A stretch of 64,000 bases of DNA from Paenibacillus lactis (GCF_017873605.1 NZ_JAGGKI010000014.1:62001-126000), one strand, 5' to 3'; positions 33,660 to 43,218 are shown, numbered from the stretch's first letter. The notes: generated from the letters alone by a model not told the origin. Numbers and translations are program-made.

Positions 33660-35075
33660 ATGCCGAACCGGCCTTATCTGTATCATGAACTGACGAATAG
33701 CATTTGCACGACCTGTTACCGTAAAGTCGAAGCCAAAATCATTGAGGAGAACGGCAAGATCTATATGGTCAAGCGCTGCCTTGTTCACGGCCCGGAGAAA
33801 GTGCTGATCTCAACGGAGGTCGATTACTATCACCAGACCCGGAAGTTTATTAAGCCCTCCGAAATGCCGCTTAAGTGGAACACGCCGATACGTTACGGCT
33901 GTCCCTACGACTGCGGTCTATGCCCCGATCATGAGCAGCACAGCTGCTTGACCCTCCTCGAGATTACGGACCACTGCAATCTGCAGTGTCCGATCTGCTT
34001 CGCGGAATCATCGCCGCACCGTACCTCTTACCGGTCGCTTGAACAGATCGAGTTCATGCTCGACCGGATCGTCGAGAACGAAGGCGAGCCGGATATCGTG
34101 CAGATCAGCGGCGGGGAACCGACGACGCACCCGAATTTCTTCGAAATCCTGGATATGTGCAAGAGCCGTCCTATCAAACACATCATGGTGAACACCAACG
34201 GCATCCGTATTGCTCAAGATGCCGATTTTGCCCGGCGGTTGTCGGAATATATGCCCGGATTCGAGATCTATTTGCAGTTCGACAGCTTTGAAGCCCATGT
34301 ATTGAAGGAGCTGAGAGGGGCCGATCTGAGACGTATCCGCCAGCAGGCCATCGATCGCTTAAATGAATTTAATATCTCCACTACGCTCGTGGTTACGCTG
34401 AAGAAAGGGCTCAATGACGGCGAGATCGGCGACATTATCCAGTATGGGATGAAGCAGCGGGCGGTGCGAGGCGTGACGATTCAGCCGATTCAGGCGGCAG
34501 GTCGTCTGGAAGGCTATGACCCGTCGACGGATCGGCTTACGGTTAGCGAAGTGCGCAGGATGATCATCGATCAGTCCGGAGTGTTCCAGGAGGCCGACAT
34601 TCTGCCGGTGCCTTGCCACCCGGATTGCCTGGCGATGGGCTATGCGCTCAAGCTGGGCGGGGAGGTGCTGCCTCTGACAGGCATGATCGATCCGAACATT
34701 CTGCTTGAGGGCGACAGCAATACGATCGTATTTGAGCAGGATCCGGTCATTCGCGGCAAAATGTTCGAGCTGCTCTCTACCGGACATTCCCCGCAGTCCT
34801 CGGCGCTGTCCTTGAAGAGCCTGCTTTGCTGCCTTCCTTTGGCGGCTGTGCCGGAGCAAATTACCTATGATAATGTGTTCCGCGTCATTATCATGCAGTT
34901 CCTCGATGCCCATAACTTCGATGTCCGCTCGGTCAAAAAATCATGCGTTCACATCGTCCATCCTGACGGGCGGATGATCCCGTTCGATACCTATAATCTG
35001 TTCTATCGGGACGATAAGGAAGAGCTGCTGAAGGAACGCAAAGAAGAGCTGGTCACCGCCTGGGACAGGGGGTAA
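33660..35075 (+). CDS. radical SAM protein, Tes/MJ0619-like (lipid cross-linking family candidate)
   Basis: A 471-residue enzyme. Order: N-terminal zinc or iron site (SICTTCYRKV, KRCLVHGPE), an auxiliary cluster motif GCPYDCGLCPDHEQHSC, the radical SAM CxxxCxxC motif in EITDHCNLQCPICFAESS, QISGGEPTTHP, MVNTNGIRI, and a C-terminal third region with CHPDC and KKSCVHIVHPDGRM. This is the architecture of MJ0619/Tes, which joins lipid tails into membrane-spanning tetraethers in archaea. ATG 33660 follows AAGGAG. It sits between the Lgt-like and SGNH genes. Tes-like membership is from pattern memory; the bacterial substrate is unknown. Confidence 0.85.
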   Translation: MPNRPYLYHELTNSICTTCYRKVEAKIIEENGKIYMVKRCLVHGPEKVLISTEVDYYHQTRKFIKPSEMPLKWNTPIRYGCPYDCGLCPDHEQHSCLTLLEITDHCNLQCPICFAESSPHRTSYRSLEQIEFMLDRIVENEGEPDIVQISGGEPTTHPNFFEILDMCKSRPIKHIMVNTNGIRIAQDADFARRLSEYMPGFEIYLQFDSFEAHVLKELRGADLRRIRQQAIDRLNEFNISTTLVVTLKKGLNDGEIGDIIQYGMKQRAVRGVTIQPIQAAGRLEGYDPSTDRLTVSEVRRMIIDQSGVFQEADILPVPCHPDCLAMGYALKLGGEVLPLTGMIDPNILLEGDSNTIVFEQDPVIRGKMFELLSTGHSPQSSALSLKSLLCCLPLAAVPEQITYDNVFRVIIMQFLDAHNFDVRSVKKSCVHIVHPDGRMIPFDTYNLFYRDDKEELLKERKEELVTAWDRG

Positions 35076-35080
35076 ACAAC

Positions 35081-36193
35081 ATGGGAAGTGATAGCGAGAA
35101 GCTAACATCCAGCCCTCTGTATCAATTGGACCGCAATATGAGCATCGGCAGCCCGCTCTCGGACCGCCTGCAGTGGCATTCCCCGCTGGAGGCCCCGTTT
35201 CTCGTAGCCGGATTCGGCTGGTTTCAGGCCGAGCGCCTGTACCGGAGATTGCCGGCGGTGCCGGATGTACCGGTCCGCCCGGAAGTGGATGCTTTGTCGA
35301 ACTGCACCTCGGGAGGCCAGATCCGGTTCCGAACCGATTCGCGCACCGTATCGGTTCGCGTCCGCTTAACGTCAGGCTCCGGCATGTACCATATGCCGCC
35401 GACCGGGGAGTGCGGCATGGATGCCTATATCGGAGGCCCCGGGCATTGGATTCACGCGGGAACGGCAAGCTTCAAGCCCGGTCAGGAAGAATACGAGAGC
35501 AGCCTGTTCACCTGCGAGGACGCCGAGGAGCGCTCCTTCATGTTGAACATGCCGCTATATCAGGGCGTACGAGAGCTATGGATCGGATTGGAACCAGGTG
35601 CGAAGGTGTGGGCACCAGAACCGTATGATTCAAGCAAAAAGGTGATCCTGTACGGCACTTCCATCACCCAGGGCGGGTGTGCGTCACGGCCCGGCATGTC
35701 CTATCCGAATATCCTTAGCAGGCATATCCATCTGGAGTTTATAAACCTCGGCTTTTCCGGCAACGGAAAAGGCGAGCCGGAGCTGGCAATGCTCGCCTCG
35801 CAGATTTCGGATCCGGCATGCTTCGTTATCGATTATGAAGCGAACTGTGGAGGAACCGAGGAATACCGGCATACCTTGCCGGGCTTCATCAAGACGTACC
35901 GGGAAGCCCATCCGGATGTGCCGATCATTCTCGTATCGCGGATTCCGCATGGAGCGGAGTCCTTCAAGCCGGAGATCCGGGAAGGGCGGCTCGCCAGGCT
36001 GAAGTTCCAGTCGGAGCTTGTCGCGGAGCGGAATAAGGCCGGGGACCGGCATATTGTGTTCGTGGACGGGTCGGATCTGCTCGGCGACGATCCGGGCGAG
36101 GCGATGGTGGACGGCGTTCATCCGACGGATCTGGGCTTTCAGCGGATCGCAGACGGTCTGCTGCCGGTTATTCGGCAAGCGACGAGCCGGTAA
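35081..36193 (+). CDS. SGNH/GDSL hydrolase with GxDLY-type N-terminal domain
   Basis: A 370-residue two-domain esterase. Residues about 30-175 are a beta-rich GxDLY-like domain (CTSGGQIRFRTDSRTVSVRV, MYHMPPTGECGMDAYI). Residues 180-365 are the SGNH domain: VILYGTSITQG (catalytic Ser), INLGFSGNGKGE (Gly and oxyanion Asn), and DGVHPTDLG (catalytic Asp-His). No signal peptide, so it acts in the cytoplasm or at the membrane. Relatives deacylate sugars. Its start is five bases after the radical SAM stop, with GGGGG upstream, so the genes are co-translated. Confidence 0.9.
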   Translation: MGSDSEKLTSSPLYQLDRNMSIGSPLSDRLQWHSPLEAPFLVAGFGWFQAERLYRRLPAVPDVPVRPEVDALSNCTSGGQIRFRTDSRTVSVRVRLTSGSGMYHMPPTGECGMDAYIGGPGHWIHAGTASFKPGQEEYESSLFTCEDAEERSFMLNMPLYQGVRELWIGLEPGAKVWAPEPYDSSKKVILYGTSITQGGCASRPGMSYPNILSRHIHLEFINLGFSGNGKGEPELAMLASQISDPACFVIDYEANCGGTEEYRHTLPGFIKTYREAHPDVPIILVSRIPHGAESFKPEIREGRLARLKFQSELVAERNKAGDRHIVFVDGSDLLGDDPGEAMVDGVHPTDLGFQRIADGLLPVIRQATSR

Positions 36194-36261
36194 TACCAAG
36201 CATCCGGCTGGTAATGGCCGATTCGTTCAATCATTTACCGCCGAATAGCGGCGGGAAACAA

Positions 36262-36298
36262 GACGGCACGGGAGTCATTCCTGCGCCGTTTTTATTTT
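36262..36298 (+). terminator. Rho-independent terminator of the Lgt-like/Tes-like operon
   Basis: Stem ACGGC-A-CGGGA/TTCCTG-C-GCCGT followed by TTTTTATTTT. Confidence 0.75.
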
Positions 36299-36318
36299 GC
36301 TTAGCTCCGCTACAAAAA

Positions 36319-36626
36319 CTTCACTGTAGGCTCAATCGCAAGTCCTCAGCAGTAAGCTCGATCGCAATACCTCCATTGTGAGCTCCACACTCATGTTCAC
36401 TGCAGACCCTCCATTGTAAGCCCCACCGCAGATTCTCCGCTTTAAGCTTCATCGCAAGTCCTTCACTGTGAGCACCATTGAAACTCCTCAACTATAGGCT
36501 CAGCCTCGAGTCCTACACATCTCCTCCACAGCTTAACCACAGGTCCTTCCACCGTAGCCCCACCGCATGTCCACTGGCGTCAAGCTCGACCTCACATTCA
36601 CTACCGCAAGTTCTCTACCGCAAGGC
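36319..36626. repeat. 26-bp degenerate tandem repeat, about 11 copies
   Basis: Unit approximated by CTTCACTGTAAGCTCCATCG followed by CAAGTC, with copies starting near 36319, 36345 and 36371 and then more diverged copies to 36626. It fills the gap between the SGNH terminator and the LacI promoter. Frames through it are open by chance but have no ribosome site. Confidence 0.75.
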
Positions 36627-36721
36627 AAAAGATAAAAATCACGATTGTTTTCCTAATTATTATGATGTTATGATAACAACAAACTAACATAATGATGATA
36701 GAAAAAGGATGTGCTGTTCAC

Positions 36722-37777
36722 ATGGCAGGCAAAGTAACGATGCAGCAAATTGCCGATCATCTCGGCCTTTCGAAGTTCGCGGTTTCTAAAGCGCTTTCAG
36801 GAAAGCCCGGCGTTAGTCTGGAAACGCGGGAGCGAATTGTGAGCGTGGCGACGCAGCTCGGGTATTTCGCGAATAAAGCGCCAAAAAACGGAAGCCGGAA
36901 GAGCGAGGCGGCGGGCGGGCAGACGGCTGCGCGCGAAACCGTCATCGTGCTCGTCCCGAACGTCCGCTATCAGACCCGCGACTCGATGTATTGGGGGCGC
37001 ATCATCGACGGAATAACGAGCGAGCTTGAGCGCAGAGATATGGGGATGGTGATCGTGACCGACCAGTTCAAGGACAGCTTCGCCAATCTCATCAATCCCG
37101 CCGGCGTCAAGGGCATCATCGGCGTGGGCTTCATCTCGTCGCAGCTGCTGCTTGAGATCCGCAGCCTCGGCATTCCGTTCGTGCTCATTGACCATGAAGA
37201 CCCGCTGATCCCGTCGGATGCGCTGTTCATGAATAATGTGGAATGTATCCGCAGGACAGCCAGCTACCTGATCGGCTGCGGCCACCGGAAGCTGCAGTTC
37301 GTCGGCAACATCCACTTCTCGAGGAGCTTCGCGGACCGCTATCAGGGATATCGGGCCATTCTGGAAGAGCAGGGGATACCGCTCGGCCAGAACGAGGAGC
37401 TGCTTCGTCTTGAGGGCGAGAACCGATCCGAGTTGACCGAGGCGCTGGAAGGAATTTTGGGGAGGATGGATGAGCTGCCGACGGCCTTCGTATGCGCGAA
37501 CGACTCCATTGCCATTTGCGTCATGACCGTACTCGGAAGAATGGATGTAGCGGTACCGGAGCAATGCTCGGTTACCGGCTTCGATAACATCGAGGATGCG
37601 GCGAGCTCGTCCCCGTCGTTAAGCACGATCCATGTGCATAAGGAGGCGCTCGGCCAGCGGGCGGTGGAGAGCTTGCTAAGACGCGTGGAGCAGCCGGACA
37701 GCCCGCTGGAGAAAATACTGCTGGCCGGGGACTTCGTCATCCGGAATTCAACAGCTTATGCAAGGAAGGTTGACTGA
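36722..37777 (+). CDS. LacI family transcriptional regulator
   Basis: A 351-residue repressor: N-terminal LacI helix-turn-helix VTMQQIADHLGLSKFAVSKA plus hinge helix, then a type-1 periplasmic-binding-like sensor (VIVLVPNVRYQTRD, GIIGVGFISSQLL, CANDSIAICVMTVLG, SVTGFDNIEDA). I prefer ATG 36722 over the upstream ATG 36692, which has no ribosome site. It is the first gene of a carbohydrate operon and presumably represses it until an oligosaccharide binds. The following kinase gene begins one base after its stop. Confidence 0.93.
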   Translation: MAGKVTMQQIADHLGLSKFAVSKALSGKPGVSLETRERIVSVATQLGYFANKAPKNGSRKSEAAGGQTAARETVIVLVPNVRYQTRDSMYWGRIIDGITSELERRDMGMVIVTDQFKDSFANLINPAGVKGIIGVGFISSQLLLEIRSLGIPFVLIDHEDPLIPSDALFMNNVECIRRTASYLIGCGHRKLQFVGNIHFSRSFADRYQGYRAILEEQGIPLGQNEELLRLEGENRSELTEALEGILGRMDELPTAFVCANDSIAICVMTVLGRMDVAVPEQCSVTGFDNIEDAASSSPSLSTIHVHKEALGQRAVESLLRRVEQPDSPLEKILLAGDFVIRNSTAYARKVD

Positions 37778-37778
37778 T

Positions 37779-39650
37779 GTGACAGGCTTCCGCCGTATTG
37801 CGCAGCTATGGAGAGAGCGGCCGGCCGGCCGGCTGGACCGCAAGCTGTCTGTCGTATTTTTATTTCTGATCATGCTGCCGATGGGGCTCATCACGTATTT
37901 TGCGGCGGAGCGTTATACGGCTTCGATCGAAAAGAATACCGTGGCCTATGTCTCCCAGCTGTCGAGCAAGATGATGGGCAAGCTGGACGATTACGTGAAT
38001 GACATGATGAAGATTTCCATTATCCCTTCGTATTTGAATGAAATTCAATCAGGGCTGGACATGTCGAACCGGTATTACGAAGAGGGAGGCCCGTCTAAGG
38101 CAGCGGACCGCCCGAACGAGAGCGAGGTCAAGCTGCAGATTACGCGGAAGGTCGAGCGCAGCATTTATTTTATGAACAATATCAAGGAAGGTACCAGCAA
38201 CGTATATCTGTTCGATCTTTACGGCAACCCGTATTTCGTGGTCAAAAGCGGCGGCAGCCGCTCGAATCTGCAGCAGTATTACGAGGGCTGGAGAAAGCTC
38301 GCCACCGCGGCGAACGGCCGGCCCGTGCTGGTCAGCACGCAGGAGATTGCGGTTCCTGCCGGAAGCAAGCAGTATATGTTCACGGTCGTCCGCGACATCA
38401 TCGACAAGTCATATCACTCCATCGGGACGATTGCGGTCGATGCAAACATCGGCGTGATCGAGAATATCGTGACCGACCTCGAGGATACGACCCGCGGAAA
38501 GACCTTTATTTTGGATGATAACGGAACCGTCATTTACGACAGCGAGAAAAAATACTTGGCGCGCAGCATGAACGAGCATGCGGCCCTGGCCCAGGTTACC
38601 GGAAGGGAGGGGAGCTTCCGCATGACGATTGAGGGCGAGCCTCAGCTCGTCGTGTACAAGAAATCCGAGAAGACGGGATGGCTGATCCTGATAACGGTAC
38701 CGGAGCAGCCGCTGATGAAGGAGGCCTTCGATACCCGCCGGATCACCATTGCCGCCGCCGTAGGCGTCACCGGATTTGCGCTCATGATCTCGCTCGTCCT
38801 TATCTATGCGCTGATGCGGCCGCTGAGATCCATTGTCCAGCATATGAAGCAGGTGCAGACCGGCAACCTGGATGTCGTATTTCCGGTCCGCAGGCGGGAT
38901 GAAGCGGGTTTGATCGGGATTTCCTTCAACCGCATGATGGCCCGGATCAAGCAGCTGATCGACGATATCTACGCGATGGAAGCGAGGAAGAAGGAAGCTC
39001 AGCTGGAGAGCCTGCAGCACCAGATCAACCCGCATTTTATTTACAATACGCTCGAGACGATCCGGATGACGGCCGTGCTTCATGATGATGCCGAGGTAGG
39101 AGAAATGGTTCAGCTGCTGGGACAGCAGCTGCGGTACAGCATTCACGCCGGCAGCGAAATCGTCGAAGCGAGGCAGGAGTGGGCACATATTAAAGCCTAT
39201 ATTGAGCTGCTGAATTACCGATATGGAGATCGTTTCGTGCTCTCGCTGCCGGAAGAGGAAGCCGTTCATTCCATCCGGGTCATGAAGCTGCTGTTCCAGC
39301 CCATCATTGAGAATGCCGTGAATCATGGCTTCGATGAAACGAAAGCCGTCCTGCATCTGACGATTACCCATGAACGCGAGGGGGATCATCATATCTTCAC
39401 CGTAGCGGATGACGGCCTGGGCATGCCGCCGGCAGCGCTAGTGCGGCTGCGCCGAGCGTTGGAGGAGGAGCAGCCGCAGGCAGCGGAAGGGCGGGGAATC
39501 GGTCTGCGCAACGTTCATGAACGCTTACAGCTGCGATATGGCAGAGCTTACGGGCTTGCCGTTCAGAGCGAGGAGGGGCTCGGAACGACGGTCCGGATTA
39601 CGATTCCAAGTGACGATACAGAGCAGCATTTAAGAACAGGAGTTGGTTGA
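37779..39650 (+). CDS. sensor histidine kinase (YesM-like)
   Basis: About 623 residues. Membrane helix 1 (about 28-50), an extracytoplasmic dCache-type sensor (RKVERSIYFMNNIKEGTSNVY, TFILDDNGTVIYDSEKKYL), membrane helix 2 (about 300-325), HAMP (LMRPLRSIVQHMKQVQTGNL), then NPHFIYNTLETIRM with the phospho-His and the ATP-binding VADDGLGMP. I chose GTG 37779, nine bases after AGGAAGG; ATG 37758 lies within lacI. It is directly followed by its response regulator, three bases apart. It probably senses the sugar or its binding protein. Confidence 0.92.
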   Translation: MTGFRRIAQLWRERPAGRLDRKLSVVFLFLIMLPMGLITYFAAERYTASIEKNTVAYVSQLSSKMMGKLDDYVNDMMKISIIPSYLNEIQSGLDMSNRYYEEGGPSKAADRPNESEVKLQITRKVERSIYFMNNIKEGTSNVYLFDLYGNPYFVVKSGGSRSNLQQYYEGWRKLATAANGRPVLVSTQEIAVPAGSKQYMFTVVRDIIDKSYHSIGTIAVDANIGVIENIVTDLEDTTRGKTFILDDNGTVIYDSEKKYLARSMNEHAALAQVTGREGSFRMTIEGEPQLVVYKKSEKTGWLILITVPEQPLMKEAFDTRRITIAAAVGVTGFALMISLVLIYALMRPLRSIVQHMKQVQTGNLDVVFPVRRRDEAGLIGISFNRMMARIKQLIDDIYAMEARKKEAQLESLQHQINPHFIYNTLETIRMTAVLHDDAEVGEMVQLLGQQLRYSIHAGSEIVEARQEWAHIKAYIELLNYRYGDRFVLSLPEEEAVHSIRVMKLLFQPIIENAVNHGFDETKAVLHLTITHEREGDHHIFTVADDGLGMPPAALVRLRRALEEEQPQAAEGRGIGLRNVHERLQLRYGRAYGLAVQSEEGLGTTVRITIPSDDTEQHLRTGVG

Positions 39651-39652
39651 GG

Positions 39653-41167
39653 ATGCTTACGATTGCTGTGGTGGATGACGAGGAGCGAATTCGGCTGGGG
39701 CTGGGCAAGCTGATTCGGGACGCGGGCGAGCCTTACCGTGTCGTCGGGACGTTCGCAAGCGGCCAGGAGCTGCTCGACCGAATGCATGAGCTGCAGCCGG
39801 ACCTTGTCATTACCGATGTCAAAATGCCGCAGATGGACGGCCTACAGCTGATGGCCCGCGTGCGGGAGCTCGCGAGCGGCGCGAAAATCGCCGTGCTGAG
39901 CGGCTACAACGATTTTGAGTACGCCCGGACGGCCATGCGCCAGGGCGCCGTGGAATATTTGTTGAAGCCGGTCAACATCAAGGAGCTGCATCAGCTGCTT
40001 GCAAACGTGCTTGAGATGGTGCAGAAGGAGCGAAGCGAACGAAGACTCGAATCGGATGATCTGGTGAGCTTCCTGCTGGGTCCGGGTGAGAACAGGGTGC
40101 CGGAGCATCTCTTCGAAGAGGTGTGCGCAAGACTGGACCGCCAGCCCTTGTTCCGGGGCTATTATGCCATCCTGCTGCTTCAGACTTCCTCAGAGGTGAC
40201 GCCGGCCGGACTGGAGCATCTCACCGCCGAGTGGGGGGAGGAGCGCAGAATCGTGGGCTGCATCGACGGCCGAAGGGCCGTGATCCTGCCGGTGAGGCCC
40301 ATCGAGCATGCCGGCATAGCCAGGGAACGCTCGGTGATGCTGCTGCAGCAGCTGCCTGCCGGAACCGCAGTCAAAGCGGGCATCAGCGGCGTGTTCTCCG
40401 GCAGCCAGTGGCTACCGCAGGCCTACGAGGAAGCGCTGCGCTCGTTGGAGCAGGCGTGGTACAGCCGAGAACGGCGGGTATGCGGAGCCCAGGGGGACGG
40501 GCAAGGGGCGCGGAGGCAGCCGGAGGAGCGCTACCGCCTGGTGCGGCTGCTGGACAAGCAGCTGTTTCCGGCTCTGCACGGGGGCGATTATGCCCGACTG
40601 CCGGATTTGGCCGGCGCCTGGCTGGATGAGGTTGCACCGTTGGCACCCGGGTGGGCGGAGCTTAAAGAAGCGTGCGCAGCGATTGCGGCCCATGGCTCGG
40701 AGGAGCTGGTGCACCGCGGGATTCCCAAGGATGAGGTTGAATGGCCCCATGATCCGGGGCGGTTCGAGGATTGGCGTGCATTTGCCGCAGCGCTGAAGGG
40801 CGCGGTAGAGAAGCTTGCAGGTCTGCTGGAGCAGGTAAAGACTGAGCACCGGGCCGTTGAAACGGTCAAAGCTTATATCCAGCAGCATTTTACCGAGGAG
40901 CTCGAGCTTCAGCATTTGGCCGATCTCGTTTACTTAACGCCGAGCTATTTAAGCAAGCTGTTCAAGACCGAGACGGGAGAGACGATTACGGACTATATCA
41001 TCAGCGAGCGGATCGCGCTGGCGAAGCGGCTGCTGAAAGAGGATCGCGGCCTGAAGACGTATAAGGTCGGCGAACGGGTAGGGTACCCCGACCCGGCTTA
41101 TTTTACGAAGGTGTTCAAGAAGATGACGGGAAAAACGCCGAAGGAATACCGGGACTTTGTTAGGTGA
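39653..41167 (+). CDS. response regulator, receiver + AraC-type output (YesN-like)
   Basis: About 504 residues, long for the family because of a middle domain. Receiver: LTIAVVDDEERIRLG, phospho-acceptor in DLVITDVKMPQMDG, Lys in YLLKPVN. The middle region (about 130-390) resembles the degenerate regulatory domain of YesN-type proteins. Two AraC helix-turn-helix motifs close the protein (YLTPSYLSKLFKTETGETI, VGYPDPAYFTKVFKKMTGKT). ATG 39653 is preferred over an in-frame TTG at 39647 overlapping the kinase. It likely activates the downstream permease and binding-protein genes. Confidence 0.92.
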   Translation: MLTIAVVDDEERIRLGLGKLIRDAGEPYRVVGTFASGQELLDRMHELQPDLVITDVKMPQMDGLQLMARVRELASGAKIAVLSGYNDFEYARTAMRQGAVEYLLKPVNIKELHQLLANVLEMVQKERSERRLESDDLVSFLLGPGENRVPEHLFEEVCARLDRQPLFRGYYAILLLQTSSEVTPAGLEHLTAEWGEERRIVGCIDGRRAVILPVRPIEHAGIARERSVMLLQQLPAGTAVKAGISGVFSGSQWLPQAYEEALRSLEQAWYSRERRVCGAQGDGQGARRQPEERYRLVRLLDKQLFPALHGGDYARLPDLAGAWLDEVAPLAPGWAELKEACAAIAAHGSEELVHRGIPKDEVEWPHDPGRFEDWRAFAAALKGAVEKLAGLLEQVKTEHRAVETVKAYIQQHFTEELELQHLADLVYLTPSYLSKLFKTETGETITDYIISERIALAKRLLKEDRGLKTYKVGERVGYPDPAYFTKVFKKMTGKTPKEYRDFVR

Positions 41168-41280
41168 TTGTTATCTAAAATGAGGACAATAAAACGAAAC
41201 CGAATCTATTATTTTTCAGCATGCTGTCTTTTATAATTATGAAATCGGTACCACTTCAAGCAGAAAGCGAGGAAGGGAGC

Positions 41281-42165
41281 TTGTTCAATTTCAGTTATAA
41301 AACACAGCGCTATCTTATTCTGTTCGGGTTCCTCACCATTCCTGTTGTCCTGTCTCTGACCTTCTCGTATTATCCGGCGATTTCCCTGCTGTATTACAGC
41401 TTGACGGATTGGACCGGCCTCGGCTGGGATATGAATTTCATCGGACTGGATAATTATGTGGAAATATTTACGAAGCCTGAAGTGTTCAGCACATTGAAGA
41501 ACAATCTGTACTATTTGGGCGGCGGTCTGGTGCAGGTCGTCTTTGCCCTGTATTTCGCGGTCATTCTGACCGGGAAGCTGAAGGGGAGAAACGGCTTTCG
41601 CGTAGCTCTGTTTCTGCCGTATGTTCTGCACAGCGTCGCGACGGTGATCATGTTCAAGAACGTGTACCACATGGAATACGGCTCGCTGAACACGCTCCTT
41701 GGCGCGCTCGGGCTGGATTCTTGGCAGCAGAGCTGGCTCGGCGACAAGCGGATCGTGAATTTCGCGCTGGCATTCATCTCCATGTGGAAATACATGGGGC
41801 TGAACATGGTGATCTTCATCGGTGCGCTCCAGTCCATCCCCGGCGATCTTTATGAGGCCGCTTCCATCGATGGCGCGTCGGGCTGGCAGAAGTTCCGCTA
41901 TATTACGCTGCCAAGCATCCGCGGCGTACTGGAGCTGATGCTCATCCTGACCCTGACGGGCGCGCTTGAGGCATTCGATATTCCGTTTGTCATGATGCTG
42001 GGCGCAAACGATACGTCAACCTTTGTCATCCATACGGTGAATACGGCGTTTAAGTATCAAAACTTTGGTCTGGCTTCGGCCATGGCGGTCGTGCTGCTCA
42101 TCATGGTGCTGCTGTTTATCGTCATTCAGCGGAAGCTGTTGTTTAGGGAGGGGAGAAGCGAATGA
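41281..42165 (+). CDS. carbohydrate ABC transporter permease (MalF/UgpA type)
   Basis: About 294 residues with six membrane helices. The EAA loop is EAASIDGASGWQKFRYITLP. I prefer TTG 41281, which yields MFNFSYKTQRYLILFGF, the N-terminus usual in this family; the ATG at 41221 would add a non-family 20-residue extension. GAGG lies eight bases upstream. It overlaps the next permease by four bases. The pair forms the membrane channel of a CUT1-type oligosaccharide importer; the ATPase is not encoded here and is probably a shared MsmX-like protein. Confidence 0.92.
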   Translation: MFNFSYKTQRYLILFGFLTIPVVLSLTFSYYPAISLLYYSLTDWTGLGWDMNFIGLDNYVEIFTKPEVFSTLKNNLYYLGGGLVQVVFALYFAVILTGKLKGRNGFRVALFLPYVLHSVATVIMFKNVYHMEYGSLNTLLGALGLDSWQQSWLGDKRIVNFALAFISMWKYMGLNMVIFIGALQSIPGDLYEAASIDGASGWQKFRYITLPSIRGVLELMLILTLTGALEAFDIPFVMMLGANDTSTFVIHTVNTAFKYQNFGLASAMAVVLLIMVLLFIVIQRKLLFREGRSE

Positions 42166-42992
42166 AGCGGGAACGATCCATCGCAATGACGATTTTTAAT
42201 TATTTTACGCTGGCGGTTGCGCTGTTCGTTGTCTTCTTCCCGATCTACTCGATCGCGGTGGGAGCCTTCAAGACCCAGGTGGAGTATTATCAATCGGGTC
42301 TTGCGCTGCCGGACAATTTCTTCAACCTGGAAAACTTCAAGCGGGTGATCGACATTGGCGATCTGGGCCTCGGCTTCCGCAATATCCTGATCATTCTGGC
42401 CATTTCCGTGGCGGGAAACATCGTGCTCGGAACAATGGTTGCCTATGCGGTAGGACGCTTTGATTTCAAGCTGAAAAAGGCGATCATGGGCATGTACCTT
42501 GTAGCCCAGGTTATCCCGATGGTCACGACTCAGGTCGCAACGTTCAGCGTGATCCAAAGCCTGGGCGCCTACAATACGATGCTTGCGCCGATTCTGCTCT
42601 ATTTGGGCGCGGACGTGCTCCAGATCGTCATTTATCTCCAATTCGTCAACAGCATTCCTAAAGATCTTGACGAGAGTGCCATGATCGAGGGAGCATCCCT
42701 GTTCAAAATCTATCGCTCCATCATCTTCCCGCTGCTTGCGCCGGCTACGGCAACGCTGATCATTCTGAAGAGCATTTCGATATATAACGATTTCTACACG
42801 CCGTATCTGTACATGCCGAAGCAGGATCTGAAGGTGGTATCCACCGCGATTTATTCCTTCATCGGTCCGAACGCGGCGCAGCTGAACGTCATTTCAGCGG
42901 GTATTCTGATTATCTTTATTCCGACGGTGGTGCTTTTCTTGTTCATGCAGCGGTATATTTTTGCAGGCGTGACGAACGGAGCGGTCAAGTAA
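42162..42992 (+). CDS. carbohydrate ABC transporter permease (MalG type)
   Basis: 276 residues with six membrane helices and an EAA-type loop of the form ESAMIEGASLFKIYRSIIFP. The ATGA overlap with the preceding permease shows translational coupling. It is the second half of the CUT1-type import channel. A 357-base gap with a tandem repeat separates it from the glycoside hydrolase gene. Confidence 0.93.
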   Translation: MKRERSIAMTIFNYFTLAVALFVVFFPIYSIAVGAFKTQVEYYQSGLALPDNFFNLENFKRVIDIGDLGLGFRNILIILAISVAGNIVLGTMVAYAVGRFDFKLKKAIMGMYLVAQVIPMVTTQVATFSVIQSLGAYNTMLAPILLYLGADVLQIVIYLQFVNSIPKDLDESAMIEGASLFKIYRSIIFPLLAPATATLIILKSISIYNDFYTPYLYMPKQDLKVVSTAIYSFIGPNAAQLNVISAGILIIFIPTVVLFLFMQRYIFAGVTNGAVK

Positions 42993-43039
42993 TTAGGGGA
43001 AGGCTGACGGTGACGGATCAAAAAGGGCTCGGTGGGAGC

Positions 43040-43218
43040 GATGTGACGGATAGGTGCATAGGGTTCGACGAGCCAATGTGACGGATGGATTGCATAGGGT
43101 TCGACGAGCCGGGGTGCGGATAGGTGCATAGGGCTCGGCGGGGCGATGTGACATATGGACGCACTAGGGTTCGACGGGCTCGATGTGACGGATGGACGCA
43201 CTAGAGTTCGACGTAGGC
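43040..43218. repeat. About 36-bp degenerate tandem repeat, five copies
   Basis: Unit of the form GATGTGACGGATAGGTGCAT followed by AGGGTTCGACGAGCC, starting near 43040, 43075, 43111, 43145 and 43182. It lies inside the sugar operon between the second permease and the hydrolase. GC content is high and frames are not conserved, so it is noncoding. Confidence 0.8.

Noticed and set aside
36478-36687. 69-codon frame in the 26-bp repeat tract
   Set aside because: Translation of repeat DNA with no ribosome site; it ends in AT-rich promoter sequence.
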